Positions 51,020 through 60,868 of a DNA stretch of 64,000 nucleotides are shown here, one piece after another (position 1 is the first letter of the stretch; every line of letters begins with the position of its first letter). The translations under genes were made by a program, and so were the position numbers. The notes under the pieces are model-generated. The model had not been told where the DNA came from. It saw nothing but the letters and a program-made list of their open reading frames with translations, and did not search any database. This stretch comes from an uncultured Coriobacteriaceae bacterium (GTDB lineage: Bacteria > Actinomycetota > Coriobacteriia > Coriobacteriales > Coriobacteriaceae): the NCBI GenBank assembly GCA_944320725.1, contig CALUIM010000009.1, forward strand, positions 1 to 64,000. The letters are read 5' to 3'.

Positions 51020-51820
51020 TTATCCCAGGTCGCGTGCGATGGCGCGCACAACGGCATCGGCTGCGAGCGAGGTTTTGGTAGCTTCTTGAATTTGGAAGAT
51101 GACCTTGCCCTTCACGCCGAGTTCGGTGATCTCGGAAAAGAAGACACGGGGGCCGTCGATGATGGGGGAGACGCCGCCCGCCGCCTCGCGCGCGTGCGCG
51201 ATGATCGAATCGGCAAGGGCATCGATGGGGTCGGTTACAGGGGCCCATTCGCTGGTGCCGGTGAGCGCTTCATCCAGATAATGGCGCGGGATGGCAAACG
51301 GCACCGCCACGCGGTTCGCGGGCAGCAAATGCACGAGTGCCGTGGTCGAGATAATGGAGTTGGGGATGATAACCGTCTGACCCAGCGTGTCACGGATGGT
51401 GGTGTGGCGCCAGCCAACATCTTGCACCACGCCGGTTTCGCTGCCTACCTCGATGTTATCGCCGGGTTTCACGATGCCCATGAACGTCACCTGCAGGCCG
51501 CCGATAAGGTTGGCGAGCGTGTCCTGAAAGCCGAGCGACACCGCGATACCACCGACGCCGAGCGCGGCGATGAGCGAGCTCGTGTTCACGTTGAAGATGG
51601 TATCCAGTATTACGCTGCCGCCGACGACCCAGATGATGGCACGCACGATGTTCACGATGATCGACGAGGTGGGGAGCGGATTCGAGTCGTGGTTGAGCAG
51701 GTGTGACACGCCGCGCGCGGCGAGCTTGGCGGCAATGTGTGTGGCTGCCGCCAGCACGATGGTCCAGAACACCTTGTGGAACCAGGGGTTTTCGAATATA
51801 CCGAACAGCGCGGACGTCAT
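51020..51820 (-). CDS. MscS-family mechanosensitive channel
   Basis: The 266-residue protein has the compact MscS layout: a first helix, a hydrophobic helix near 60-85, then the pore helix with ALGVGGIAVSLGFQDTLANLIGG, followed by the beta domain (VKPGDNIEVGSETGVVQDVGWRHT) and alpha/beta cap. It opens under membrane tension to release solutes in osmotic downshock. It is monocistronic on the minus strand. Confidence 0.92.
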   Translation of the reverse strand: MTSALFGIFENPWFHKVFWTIVLAAATHIAAKLAARGVSHLLNHDSNPLPTSSIIVNIVRAIIWVVGGSVILDTIFNVNTSSLIAALGVGGIAVSLGFQDTLANLIGGLQVTFMGIVKPGDNIEVGSETGVVQDVGWRHTTIRDTLGQTVIIPNSIISTTALVHLLPANRVAVPFAIPRHYLDEALTGTSEWAPVTDPIDALADSIIAHAREAAGGVSPIIDGPRVFFSEITELGVKGKVIFQIQEATKTSLAADAVVRAIARDLG

Positions 51821-51928
51821 GGGTCGTGCACCTCCAAAAGCGCGTGTACCTATCCATTATCACCAAAAGGCGGCGCGTGGTTAGCGAAGGCGCTCAAAAG
51901 GGCCACCGCGCACACCACCGCACACATG

Positions 51929-52045
51929 TGGAGCAGTTTTTCAGGCCCGTCAAAGTAGCCGGCCATATGAGCAATGTCGGTGAGCTGCGCTTTTTCTTGC
52001 AGCGACGTAACTTGCTACTATGAATGGGGTGCAAAAACTGCTCCA
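51929..52045. repeat. 117-bp inverted-repeat element in a divergent promoter region
   Basis: TGGAGCAGTTTTT (51929-51941) returns as AAAAACTGCTCCA (52033-52045), and pairing continues through GTAGC-containing segments. It fills much of the 258-bp divergent gap between mscS and the UvrA-like gene. Transcripts of the UvrA-like gene may carry part of it. Confidence 0.65.
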
Positions 52046-52078
52046 TATTTGTAACCACGCGCACGAGGGGGCATGCAT

Positions 52079-54628
52079 ATGGCAACACGGGACGCGGATC
52101 GCCGGGCGAGTGCGGCGCGACAGCAGCCAACGCATATCCTCGTGCGCGGCGCGCGCGTGCACAACCTGAAGAATATCGACGTAGATATCCCGCTGGGCTG
52201 TTTGGTGGGCATCGCGGGCGTTTCGGGCTCGGGCAAGAGCTCGCTGGCGTTGGGCACGCTCTATGCCGAGGGCAGCCGGCGCTACCTCGACGCGCTTTCC
52301 ACGTACACGCGTCGCCGCATCGGGCAAACCTCGCGTGCCACGGTTGACGAGGTGCTGCATGTTCCTGCTGCGCTCGCGTTGCGCCAGCGCCCCGGCGTTC
52401 CCAGCGTTCATTCGACGTTCGGCACCTCAACCGAGCTGCTCAACTACCTGCGGCTCATGTTTTCCCGTCTCGCGAGTCACCAATGTCCGCACTGTGGCGC
52501 TCATGTTCCGCCCTCGATGGACGTGGCTCTCATGATTCCCACGCGCTGCCCGTCGTGCGGCTGCGAGTTCACCGGCCCCGGCGCCGAGGACCTCGCCTTC
52601 AACAGCGCGGGTGCGTGTCCTACGTGCGGCGGCACGGGGATCGTCCGCACGGTGGACGAGTCGACGCTCGTGCCCGACGAATCGATTTCGATCGAAGACG
52701 GCGCGGTTGCGTCGTGGAACCAGCTCATGTGGAAGCTCATGGTGCAGATCGCCCGCGAGATGGGCGTGCGTACCGACGTGCCGTTTTGCGAGCTCACGCC
52801 CGCCGAGCGCGAGATCGTGTTCCATGCGCCGCCGGAGAAGCGCCACATCATCTATCAGAGCCCCAAGACCGGCGATGTTGCCGAGATGGACTTCACCTAC
52901 TACAACGCGGTCTATACCGTCGAGAACGCGCTTTCCAAGGTGCGCGACGAGAAGGGGCTGGCGCGCGTGGCAAAGTTCCTGAAGGAGGGGGAGTGCCCGG
53001 CGTGCCACGGCACGCGCCTGTCTGAACGTGCGCGAGGATCGCTTATCGACGGGATGAACCTAGGCGACGTGACGCGCATGACGCTCGATGAACTTGAAGC
53101 ATGGGTGCCCGGCGTGCCCGCGCTTGTGCCAGACGCGATGCGGCCCATGGCCGAGCGCATCATAGCCGAGATGGCAGAGCCCATCGAGCGGCTCAAGCAG
53201 CTCGGGCTGGGCTACCTCTCGCTCGACCGCGCAAGCGCGACGCTCTCCACCGGCGAGCGCCAGCGCGTGCAGCTTGCGCGCGCCGTGCGCAACCGTACGT
53301 ACGGGGTGCTCTACGTGCTCGATGAGCCTTCGATTGGCCTGCATCCGTCCAACGTCGAGGGCCTACTGGGCGTGGTCGACGACTTGCTGGAAGATGGCAA
53401 CTCGGTGGTGCTGGTCGATCACGACGTGCGTGTGCTGCGCCATGCCGACCACCTCATCGAGATCGGTCCCGGTTCGGGCGCCGCGGGTGGCGAGATCATC
53501 GCGCAGGGTACGATCGCCGAGGTCGAGGCCTCGCCGGCCACGCGCATCGGGCCGTTTCTTGCGGGCACACGGCGCATTCGCACGCGCGAGCGCGCTGCGA
53601 GCGAGGTGATGTTCGACGACGGTGCTATCCGTCTTGCAACCGACGGCATCCATACGGTCCGTCCGCTCGATGTCGAGATTCCGCGCGGGCGGCTCACGGC
53701 GGTTACCGGCGTTTCGGGCTCGGGCAAGACGACGCTCGTGTTGGAGAGTCTGATTCCCGCGCTCAAAGCCGCGATTGCGGGCGAGACGCTGCCAGCGCAT
53801 GTGCGTTCGGTTGAGGCGTCGGGTCTGCGCCGCGCGAACCTCATCGACGCGACGCCCATCGGGGCAAACGTGCGCTCGACGGTCGCCACGTACTCCGGCG
53901 TGCTCGACGATTTGCGCCGCGCGTTTGCCAGGCTGCCCGAGGCTCGCGAGTGCGGCCTCAAGGCGGGGGCGTTCTCCTACAACACCGGGTCGCTCAGGTG
54001 CCCCACCTGCGACGGCACGGGGCAGATCTCGCTCGACGTGCAGTTTTTGCCCGATATCGACATTCCTTGTCCCGCCTGCAACGGCGCGCGTTACGACCGC
54101 GACGCGTACCGCATCAAGCTCGCGGGCGACCTCAGCCTGCCCGAGCTGCTCTCCTACACGGTCGACCAAGCGCTCGAGGTGCTCGCCGACACGGGTCTGC
54201 GCTCTGCGTTAGCCAAACTGCGCACGCTCTCCGAGTTGGGCTTGGGGTATCTCACTTTGGGCGAGGCAACGCCGGCGCTCTCGGGTGGCGAGGCACAGCG
54301 TCTCAAGCTTGCAAGCGAGCTCTCGCGCAATCAGGAAGACGCGTTGTTCGTGTTCGACGAGCCCACGATCGGCTTGCATCCACTCGACGTGGAGGTGCTG
54401 CTTGCCGTGCTCCAGCGGCTCATCGATCATGGCGCGACGGTCGTGGTGATCGAGCACGACCTCGATATGATCGCGAATGCCGATTGGGTGGTTGATATGG
54501 GACCGGGCGGCGGAGACGCCGGAGGCCGCGTGGTGGCATCGGGTACGCCCGAGCATGTCGCAGCGTGTCCCGAGAGCATCACCGGGCGCTATATTGCCGA
54601 GGAGCTGGGGGTCGGCGCGGCGTCTTAG
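52079..54628 (+). CDS. Class-II UvrA (UvrA2-like) ABC ATPase lacking the UvrB-binding domain
   Basis: The 849-residue protein has two UvrA-type ABC halves: Walker [10 protein letters not shown] (47-55) with LSTGERQRV, and GVSGSGKTT (about 543) with LSGGEAQRL. Zinc-binding CPHC/CPSC and CPTC pairs are present. Compared with UvrA1 (about 950 residues), the UvrB-binding insertion after the first Walker A region is reduced to a short CPHCG...CPSCG stretch. UvrA2/DrrC-like proteins are linked to DNA damage or drug tolerance. ATG 52079 is 7 nt from GAGGGGG; ATG 52073 is too close. Confidence 0.88.
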   Translation: MATRDADRRASAARQQPTHILVRGARVHNLKNIDVDIPLGCLVGIAGVSGSGKSSLALGTLYAEGSRRYLDALSTYTRRRIGQTSRATVDEVLHVPAALALRQRPGVPSVHSTFGTSTELLNYLRLMFSRLASHQCPHCGAHVPPSMDVALMIPTRCPSCGCEFTGPGAEDLAFNSAGACPTCGGTGIVRTVDESTLVPDESISIEDGAVASWNQLMWKLMVQIAREMGVRTDVPFCELTPAEREIVFHAPPEKRHIIYQSPKTGDVAEMDFTYYNAVYTVENALSKVRDEKGLARVAKFLKEGECPACHGTRLSERARGSLIDGMNLGDVTRMTLDELEAWVPGVPALVPDAMRPMAERIIAEMAEPIERLKQLGLGYLSLDRASATLSTGERQRVQLARAVRNRTYGVLYVLDEPSIGLHPSNVEGLLGVVDDLLEDGNSVVLVDHDVRVLRHADHLIEIGPGSGAAGGEIIAQGTIAEVEASPATRIGPFLAGTRRIRTRERAASEVMFDDGAIRLATDGIHTVRPLDVEIPRGRLTAVTGVSGSGKTTLVLESLIPALKAAIAGETLPAHVRSVEASGLRRANLIDATPIGANVRSTVATYSGVLDDLRRAFARLPEARECGLKAGAFSYNTGSLRCPTCDGTGQISLDVQFLPDIDIPCPACNGARYDRDAYRIKLAGDLSLPELLSYTVDQALEVLADTGLRSALAKLRTLSELGLGYLTLGEATPALSGGEAQRLKLASELSRNQEDALFVFDEPTIGLHPLDVEVLLAVLQRLIDHGATVVVIEHDLDMIANADWVVDMGPGGGDAGGRVVASGTPEHVAACPESITGRYIAEELGVGAAS

Positions 54629-55296
54629 CCCATGAGCTCGGAGATCACGCTGGCAACGAGCGTGCGCGGCAGCAGCACATCAAGGCCGGATGCCGCGCGT
54701 GCGGCGTCGCGCATCTGTGCGGTGAAGCCCATGCAGTCGAGGCAGAGGAAGGCGCAGCCCGAGTCGCGCAGGGTCTCGGCGGCCTGGATGACGCCGTCAA
54801 TGCCGGCATAGGGCGATGCGTGCACCACGCGGACATCCATGCCGGCTGCGCCCCACCATGCATAGGCCTGCTCGACCTGCGCGGCGTCGGGAACCATGAC
54901 GGCGAGCTTGGAATCGCCCGCCAGCGCGCGGGCGACGCTATAGAAAAGTGGCTGGGGAAATACGAGCGGCACCGTGTGTCGAAGCGGCGGAAACCCGCCC
55001 GTGCACAGTACGATGATGGCGCTGGCACCCGCGACTTCGGCCTCGTCGATGCGCTGCTGTACCAGCGGTACCACCTTCGTGCCGGAAAACGTGGCCTGGC
55101 TGCCGTCGCGCATGCGCGACACGAGGACCTCGTCGCCGGGGTCTGGGGCAAGCTCGCGCTCAACATCTTTCAGGGTCATATGGTCGAGCGCCCCGTACTC
55201 CACGAGCTCAAGCCCGGGGGCGAGGTGCGCGCAAAGGTCGCCGGTCATGTCGACGCGGGGCGCTTGTCCTACGGTGATGCCGGCGATGGTGCGCAT
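54625..55296 (-). CDS. AroM-family protein
   Basis: The 223-residue protein matches AroM (PF07302), a relative of aspartate/glutamate racemases: MRTIAGITVGQAPRVDM at the start, LCTGGFPPLR in the middle and LDCMGFTAQMR near the end, with two cysteines at racemase-like positions. Despite its name, no role in aromatic synthesis is proven. The ATG at 55294-55296 follows AAAGGA. It overlaps the 3' end of the UvrA-like gene by 4 bp. It lies downstream of the DUF1177 gene on the same strand. Confidence 0.85.
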   Translation of the reverse strand: MRTIAGITVGQAPRVDMTGDLCAHLAPGLELVEYGALDHMTLKDVERELAPDPGDEVLVSRMRDGSQATFSGTKVVPLVQQRIDEAEVAGASAIIVLCTGGFPPLRHTVPLVFPQPLFYSVARALAGDSKLAVMVPDAAQVEQAYAWWGAAGMDVRVVHASPYAGIDGVIQAAETLRDSGCAFLCLDCMGFTAQMRDAARAASGLDVLLPRTLVASVISELMG

Positions 55297-55444
55297 GTGC
55301 AGTCCTTTCGAGAGAAAGCGGGCGCGACGAGCGATCGCGTGCCGCGCTGCTAGGCGGATACAGAGCACTGCGGGCGCGTCGCGCGGTGAGGCGGGACGCG
55401 CCCGCAGGCGAGGGCAGCTTACAAGGATGCGGGGCAGCGTGCGC

Positions 55445-56383
55445 TTACGCCTGGCCGCCCATGGTCTGGTAGCGCTCGCAGGTGCCGTAGAGCTCGGTGA
55501 GGTGCGCGAACTCGCGCTCGTTGAAGAACGCGCAGGCGTTCGCGCCGAAGAGCTTGGCGACTTCGAGCGCGAAGCGCGCCGCCTCCTCGACATCCGTGCC
55601 GTGGGTGGCGCCGGTGGCGCAGCCGGCGACCATCTGCTCGGTGGCAATCGCCACGCCCACCACGGGCGCGGTGGTGGCGGTAGCAGGCTGCAAGATGGAG
55701 TTGAGGTGGTAGAGGTCGTTGCCATACGGCGTGATGTCCTGCTGCGACAGCGCGAAGACCTGCGGCATCTTGCCGGTCACGCGCGTCATGACATCCATGA
55801 GGTCGTTGGCGACGGGCAGGATGTAGCCCTGCATCACCGTAGGCGAGATGGCGATGCCGTTTACGTTGATGATGCGGTTGCCCTTGGTGGTATCGATGGA
55901 GACGATGGCGTCCATGCGCGGGTCGACCTCCATGCGGTTCATGGTCTCCATGTCGATGGGGGAGTCCATGAACGGCACCGGCTCATGCGGGAGCGTAGGC
56001 GCGTCGGGGCAGATGTGGGTAGCCACGATAACGTCGCCGGGAAGCACGTCGCCCGCGGCGTGCATCTCCACGAGCTTGAGCGCGCAGGTGAGTGCTGCGA
56101 TCGCGCCGTCGCCGTCGGAGACGGCGCCGATCATCTCGGGGCGCGCGCCCAGGCCACCCAAGCGGCCTACGATGCCGAGGGTGGGGGCGTCGCCGCCTTG
56201 GCTCTTGCCGTTCGCGCCGGGGATGACGATCTTGATGCAGTCGGTGTCGCCGCGCTCATCGCCCACGGTGGTAACGGTCACGTCGGCAGCGCCGCGCTCG
56301 CGCAGCAGCTCGGCAACCTCCTCGCCGCTTGCCTGGGGCTTGTCGATGAGGTCGTAGATTTCCAGCATCTGGCGGATGAGCAT
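55445..56383 (-). CDS. DUF1177-family protein
   Basis: The 312-residue protein fits DUF1177 (PF06675): MLIRQMLEIYDLIDKP at the N-terminus, GRLGGLGARPEMIG, ATHICPDAPTLPH and SIDTTKGNRIINVNGIAISPT. The function is unknown; several conserved His/Asp/Glu could hold a metal, as in peptidases. The ATG follows GGAAGGAG. The aroM-type gene is 149 bp downstream, so the two likely form an operon divergent from the PepC-Dpp genes. Confidence 0.82.
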   Translation of the reverse strand: MLIRQMLEIYDLIDKPQASGEEVAELLRERGAADVTVTTVGDERGDTDCIKIVIPGANGKSQGGDAPTLGIVGRLGGLGARPEMIGAVSDGDGAIAALTCALKLVEMHAAGDVLPGDVIVATHICPDAPTLPHEPVPFMDSPIDMETMNRMEVDPRMDAIVSIDTTKGNRIINVNGIAISPTVMQGYILPVANDLMDVMTRVTGKMPQVFALSQQDITPYGNDLYHLNSILQPATATTAPVVGVAIATEQMVAGCATGATHGTDVEEAARFALEVAKLFGANACAFFNEREFAHLTELYGTCERYQTMGGQA

Positions 56384-56688
56384 GGGACTCCTTCCCTGTG
56401 CCGCAACGGTGTTCTCGGCAAATATTGCATATCCAAAGAACGATCCGTGCGGTGCAGCGTATACGGTTGCCGGGTGCGCGGGCACCGAGCGTTCTGCATG
56501 ACCGCACTATTGTAGGACGTGCGGTGCGTTCGGTAAAATATCAACTTCACTTGAGCAAAGTGTTACCGGTGCATGAAATCGTGGAAATCTGCCCTGCATT
56601 ATGCATGGTGGTCCCTAAAGTATTCAGTCATATCTGCACGGGAGCGCATCTGCGCTGTGTGCAGGGCGACCAGGGAGGAGTGCGAGCT
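56384..56688. other. Divergent intergenic region before the DUF1177 and pepC genes
   Basis: The 305-bp spacer must hold promoters for both directions. I see no consensus promoter. Dyads are CACTT-GAGC-AAAGTG (about 56551) and GCATTATGC (about 56597). No gene is apparent. Confidence 0.4.
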
Positions 56689-58119
56689 TTGACCGAGATG
56701 AAAGCCGTGGTTCCGGGCAACGCGGTAAGCGTTGAGCAGATGAACGCCTGCACGAAGGCGTTTCCCGAGAGCCGTGCGAACAGGGTTGCACGCAATGCGG
56801 TGACGTCGATGGGCGTGGTGAATGCCGCCCGCGACCAGCGCGCCGCACGTGAGTACCGCGAGACCTTCGGGGTGTCGCTGCCGTGCGCGAAGAGCGTGAC
56901 CCATCAGGACAAGTCGGGTCGCTGCTGGATGTTCTCGACGCTCAACGTGTTGCGCTCGAAGCTCATCCGCACGCTCGATATCGACGACTTCGAGTTCTCC
57001 CAGGCCTATGTGACCTTCTTCGAGAAACTCGAGAAGTCGAACGCCTTCCTTGAGCGGATCATCGAGACCGCCGACCGTCCCGCGAACGACCGCGTGGTGA
57101 ACCACATTACGCTGCACAACGCCTCCGATGGCGGCCAGTTCATGTTCTGCGCGAGCATCGTGGAGAAGTGGGGCCTCGTGCCCAAGAGCGTCATGCCCGA
57201 GACGGCGTGCACGGTCGACACCAAGTTCATGAACGAGGCGCTGGGCGAGCTGCTCATCGCCGATGCCGCAAAGCTGCGCGCCGCCTATGCGCAGGGCGCG
57301 ACGGCCGAGGAGCTCGAAGCCCAGAAAAACGAGATGCTCGAGAGCATCCATCGCCTCTTGTGCTGCTGCATCGGTGAGCCGCCCACCACGTTTGACCTCG
57401 CGCTTGCTGTGGGTGAGCACGCTCAGGTGGACGCAGCGCTCGTGAGCGAGCTCAACGCGTGTGGCGAGCGCATCCTGCGCGATCGCGGCCTCACGCCGCA
57501 GCAGTTCGTGGAGCGCTACGTTGGTTTCAATGCCGACGACTACATCGAGCTCACGAGCATGCCGGGCACGACGCGTCCCTTCGGCCATCTCTTCGCGATC
57601 GACTGGTTCGATGCGGTGATTGGCGGGCGCCCGCTGCGTCTGCTCAACATGGAGATGACCGTGCTCGAGCAGGCCATCATCACCTCGCTCAAGGCGGGCG
57701 TGCCCGTGTACATGATGTGCGATGTGGGTAAGCGCGCGCTGCGCTACGCCCAGGACTTCAAGGGCCTCATGGCAACCGATGCTGTGAACCTCGAGGACCT
57801 CTTCGATATCGATCTTTCCATCGACCGCGGCGACGCGTTCGACCTCAACGCGACCGGCATGTCGCACTGCATGGTCTTCCAGGGCGTCGAGCTCGACGAG
57901 GCAGGCGAGCCCGTGATGTGGCGTATCGAGAACAGCCACGGCGCCAACGAGGATTACCAGGGCTTTTTGCACATCACCCGCGATTGGTGGCGCGCCTTTG
58001 GCGGCGACATCGTGGTGGAGCGCCGCTTCGTACCCGACGAGGTGCTCGCGCTCCGCGACACGCTTCCGGTTGAGCACCGCGATCCGTGGGACGGTTTCAT
58101 CAACTATCGGCCTTGGTAA
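56689..58119 (+). CDS. pepC: Aminopeptidase C (C1B peptidase, bleomycin-hydrolase family)
   Basis: The 476-residue papain-like cytosolic peptidase has the oxyanion Gln and catalytic Cys in HQDKSGRCWMFS (Q73, C79), the His in GMSHCMVF (about 393) and Asn in ENSHGAN (about 415). PepC is a homohexameric aminopeptidase of broad specificity. The TTG at 56689 is 10 nt from GGAGG and gives family length; ATG 56698 is the alternative. It precedes a Dpp importer operon, suggesting import and hydrolysis of peptides. Confidence 0.92.
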   Translation: MTEMKAVVPGNAVSVEQMNACTKAFPESRANRVARNAVTSMGVVNAARDQRAAREYRETFGVSLPCAKSVTHQDKSGRCWMFSTLNVLRSKLIRTLDIDDFEFSQAYVTFFEKLEKSNAFLERIIETADRPANDRVVNHITLHNASDGGQFMFCASIVEKWGLVPKSVMPETACTVDTKFMNEALGELLIADAAKLRAAYAQGATAEELEAQKNEMLESIHRLLCCCIGEPPTTFDLALAVGEHAQVDAALVSELNACGERILRDRGLTPQQFVERYVGFNADDYIELTSMPGTTRPFGHLFAIDWFDAVIGGRPLRLLNMEMTVLEQAIITSLKAGVPVYMMCDVGKRALRYAQDFKGLMATDAVNLEDLFDIDLSIDRGDAFDLNATGMSHCMVFQGVELDEAGEPVMWRIENSHGANEDYQGFLHITRDWWRAFGGDIVVERRFVPDEVLALRDTLPVEHRDPWDGFINYRPW

Positions 58120-58198
58120 GGTCGCGAGTTAGGTTCATCGCAGCTGCCGAGGTTCCACGGCAGATTGCAGGACATCTCCAATGAAGGGGGAACGGAAC

Positions 58199-59797
58199 AT
58201 GAACAACATCATCGCCAACACGAACGTATCGCGTCGCAGCGTGCTCGCCGGCCTTGCTGGTTTGGGCATCACGGGGGCCGTCGTCTCCATCACCGGCTGC
58301 TCCTCCGACGGCGGCTCGGGCGCGGGCGGCAACGTCCTCAACATCTCGCTCGCCTCTTCGCCGTCCAACCTCGACCCGTGCCGTTACACCGGCGTGTACG
58401 AGTCGCAGGTCATCGGCTGCGTGTGCGACACGCTCGTGACCTACAACATGGACCTCACCGAGATCGTGGGCTGCCTGGCCACCGACTGGACCGTCTCCGA
58501 CGACGGCCTCACCTACACGTTTACCCTGCGTGACGATGTCAAGTTCCAGCCGGGCGAGTATCAGGACGGTCGCACCATGACCGCCGAGGACGTCAAGTAC
58601 TCCCTCGAGCGCAGCCATGCCGAGAGTGCCGCCCAGCGCCTCACGATGCTCGACCACTGCAACGTGATCGACGACACCCACATCGAGTGCGTCCTGCCCA
58701 CGCCCAACGCCGCGTTCCTCACGGCGCTTACCGACACCGGCAACTCCATCGTGCCGCAGGAAGAGGTCGAGGGCTGGGGCGACTCCTTCGGCGACCACCT
58801 CATCGGCACCGGCCCGTTCAAGCTCGACGAGTTCGCGCGCGACCAGCAGTCCACGCTGTCCCGCTTCGATGATTACTGGGGCGAGACGGCCAAGCTCGAC
58901 GGCGTGGTGTGGAAGGTCATCGAGGACACCACCCAGGCGGCGAACGCGCTCTTCACCGGCGACGTCGACATGGTGACCGACCTTACCGGCGAGTCGCTGC
59001 AGACCGTGAAGGCCGATTCCAACTATGTGGTCGAGGACACCGAGGGCCTGCACGTCACCTACTTCTACATGAACAACGTCTCCGGCCCCACCGCCGACCA
59101 GCGCGTCCGCAAGGCCATCCTCATGTCCGTGAAGCGCGAGGATCTGGTTGCTGCCGCGTATCCGTACGGCGGCGGCTCCGAGGCCTGCCTGCCGCTGCCC
59201 AAGGGCAGCTGGGGCTATGACGCCGCGGTCGAGGAGATCGTGCCTGCGTATGACCCCGAGGGCGCCAAGGCCCTCATGGCCGAGGCCGGCTATGCCGACG
59301 GATGCTCGCTCACCTACTACACCAGCTCCACTACCACCGGCGTGGACGTGGGCACCATCGTGCAGCAGCAGCTCAAGGAGAATCTGAACATCGACATGGA
59401 GATCCAGACCCTCGACTGGGGTGCGTTCTCCGAGATCACCGCTGCTGGCGAGTGCGACATCTTCGCTATGTCCTGGACGTGGTACCCCGATCCGTACTTC
59501 TTCCTCAACAACCTCTTCAGCTCCGACAACCTGGGTTCCCAGGGCAACGGTGCTGGCTTCAGCCACCCCGAGGTCGACGAGCTGCTCAAGCAGGCCGTGC
59601 TCGCGACCGACCAGGAGGAGCGCGCCGCCATCTACAAGCAGGCGCTGCGCAAGATCGTTGAGTACGATCCCATCTACGTGTACGGTTCGGCCAACGTGAC
59701 CACCGGCATGACCCCCAACGTCGAGGGCTATGTCCAGCGTGCCGACAAGACCGTCAAGATCGTCGGCCCCAACGTCAACGTCTCCAAGACTGCGTAG
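58199..59797 (+). CDS. dppA: Peptide-type ABC transporter substrate-binding lipoprotein (SBP family 5)
   Basis: The 532-residue protein has an N-terminal SRRSVLAGLAGLGITG segment resembling a twin-arginine signal and a lipobox SITGC, so it may be a Tat-exported lipoprotein. The mature part is an SBP_bac_5 domain (LASSPSNLDPCRYTGVYESQ near its start). Members bind di- or oligopeptides, nickel or sugars; genes for DppBCDF-type subunits follow. The ATG at 58199 is 7 nt after AAGGGGGAA. The peptide class bound is not known. Confidence 0.9.
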   Translation: MNNIIANTNVSRRSVLAGLAGLGITGAVVSITGCSSDGGSGAGGNVLNISLASSPSNLDPCRYTGVYESQVIGCVCDTLVTYNMDLTEIVGCLATDWTVSDDGLTYTFTLRDDVKFQPGEYQDGRTMTAEDVKYSLERSHAESAAQRLTMLDHCNVIDDTHIECVLPTPNAAFLTALTDTGNSIVPQEEVEGWGDSFGDHLIGTGPFKLDEFARDQQSTLSRFDDYWGETAKLDGVVWKVIEDTTQAANALFTGDVDMVTDLTGESLQTVKADSNYVVEDTEGLHVTYFYMNNVSGPTADQRVRKAILMSVKREDLVAAAYPYGGGSEACLPLPKGSWGYDAAVEEIVPAYDPEGAKALMAEAGYADGCSLTYYTSSTTTGVDVGTIVQQQLKENLNIDMEIQTLDWGAFSEITAAGECDIFAMSWTWYPDPYFFLNNLFSSDNLGSQGNGAGFSHPEVDELLKQAVLATDQEERAAIYKQALRKIVEYDPIYVYGSANVTTGMTPNVEGYVQRADKTVKIVGPNVNVSKTA

Positions 59798-59908
59798 TCG
59801 ACACAACGCTCGACGAGCAAGCCGTGCGCGGGCAGCAGCGTCCGCGCACGGCCTTATCGTATAAGCCGCTGCTCGCAGGCGGGCATGGGCTGGAAAGGAT
59901 GCGCTTAG

Positions 59909-60868
59909 GTGCTAAGGACGATTCTCAAGAGGGTGGTGCAGGCGATACCCGTGCTTTTCGTGGTTATCACCGTGACCTTCATCCTCACTCGCTTGATTCC
60001 GGGAGACCCGGCGCTCACGATGCTTGGTCCCCAGGCGACGGCCCAGGCCGTCGAGGCCCTGCGCGAACGGCTTGGCCTCAACCTGCCGCTGTGGCAGCAG
60101 TTCATCGACTACATCCTCGGGGTGTTCCAGGGTGATTTCGGCTGGTCCACGTCGTACAACACCGACGTGATGCCGCTCATCTTGAGCAGGCTTCCGGCTA
60201 CGCTCTCCATCACGCTCACCTCGCTCGTGATCGCCGTGATCATCGGCATCCCCATCGGCGTGGAGAGCGCGCTCAAGCAGAACACGTGGTTCGACTACGT
60301 GTTCATGGTGCTTGCGCTCGTGGGCGTGTCGATGCCCATCTTCTGGCTGGGCCTCATGCTCGTGCTCACGTTCAGCGTGAATATGGGGCTTTTGCCCTCC
60401 ATGGGCATGGGCTCGATGGCAAACGGCATCGGCGATGTCATCAGCCACATGGTGCTGCCGGTGTTCTGCCTCGCCACCATCCCCACCTCCACGATCGCGC
60501 GCATCTCGCGTTCGAGCATGCTCGACACGATTGGCTCCGACTACATCAAGTCGCTGCGCTCCCGCGGTATTCGCGAGACCGCCGTCATCTGGAAGCATGC
60601 GTTCAAAAACGCGCTGCCGCCCATCGTCACGGTGCTTGGCATGCAGCTTGCCAGTGCGTTTACCGGCGCCATTCTCACCGAGAGCATCTTCTCGTGGCCC
60701 GGCATCGGCACGCTCATCGTGAACGCGGTGAACTCGCGCGACTACTCGCTCATCCAGGGCACGGTGCTCTTTACCGCCGTGGTCTTCGTGGTGGTCAACC
60801 TCATTGTCGATATCGTCTACACCCTCATCAATCCGAGGGTCAGCTATGAAGGAGGTGGCCAGGACTGA
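59909..60868 (+). CDS. dppB: Peptide-type ABC transporter permease, DppB class
   Basis: The 319-residue permease has the DppB N-terminus (KRVVQAIPVLFVVITVTFILTRLIPGDP split over the first helix), six helices and the EAA-like loop IKSLRSRGIRETAVIWKHAF. It starts at a GTG and overlaps the next gene by one base. Confidence 0.93.
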   Translation: MLRTILKRVVQAIPVLFVVITVTFILTRLIPGDPALTMLGPQATAQAVEALRERLGLNLPLWQQFIDYILGVFQGDFGWSTSYNTDVMPLILSRLPATLSITLTSLVIAVIIGIPIGVESALKQNTWFDYVFMVLALVGVSMPIFWLGLMLVLTFSVNMGLLPSMGMGSMANGIGDVISHMVLPVFCLATIPTSTIARISRSSMLDTIGSDYIKSLRSRGIRETAVIWKHAFKNALPPIVTVLGMQLASAFTGAILTESIFSWPGIGTLIVNAVNSRDYSLIQGTVLFTAVVFVVVNLIVDIVYTLINPRVSYEGGGQD

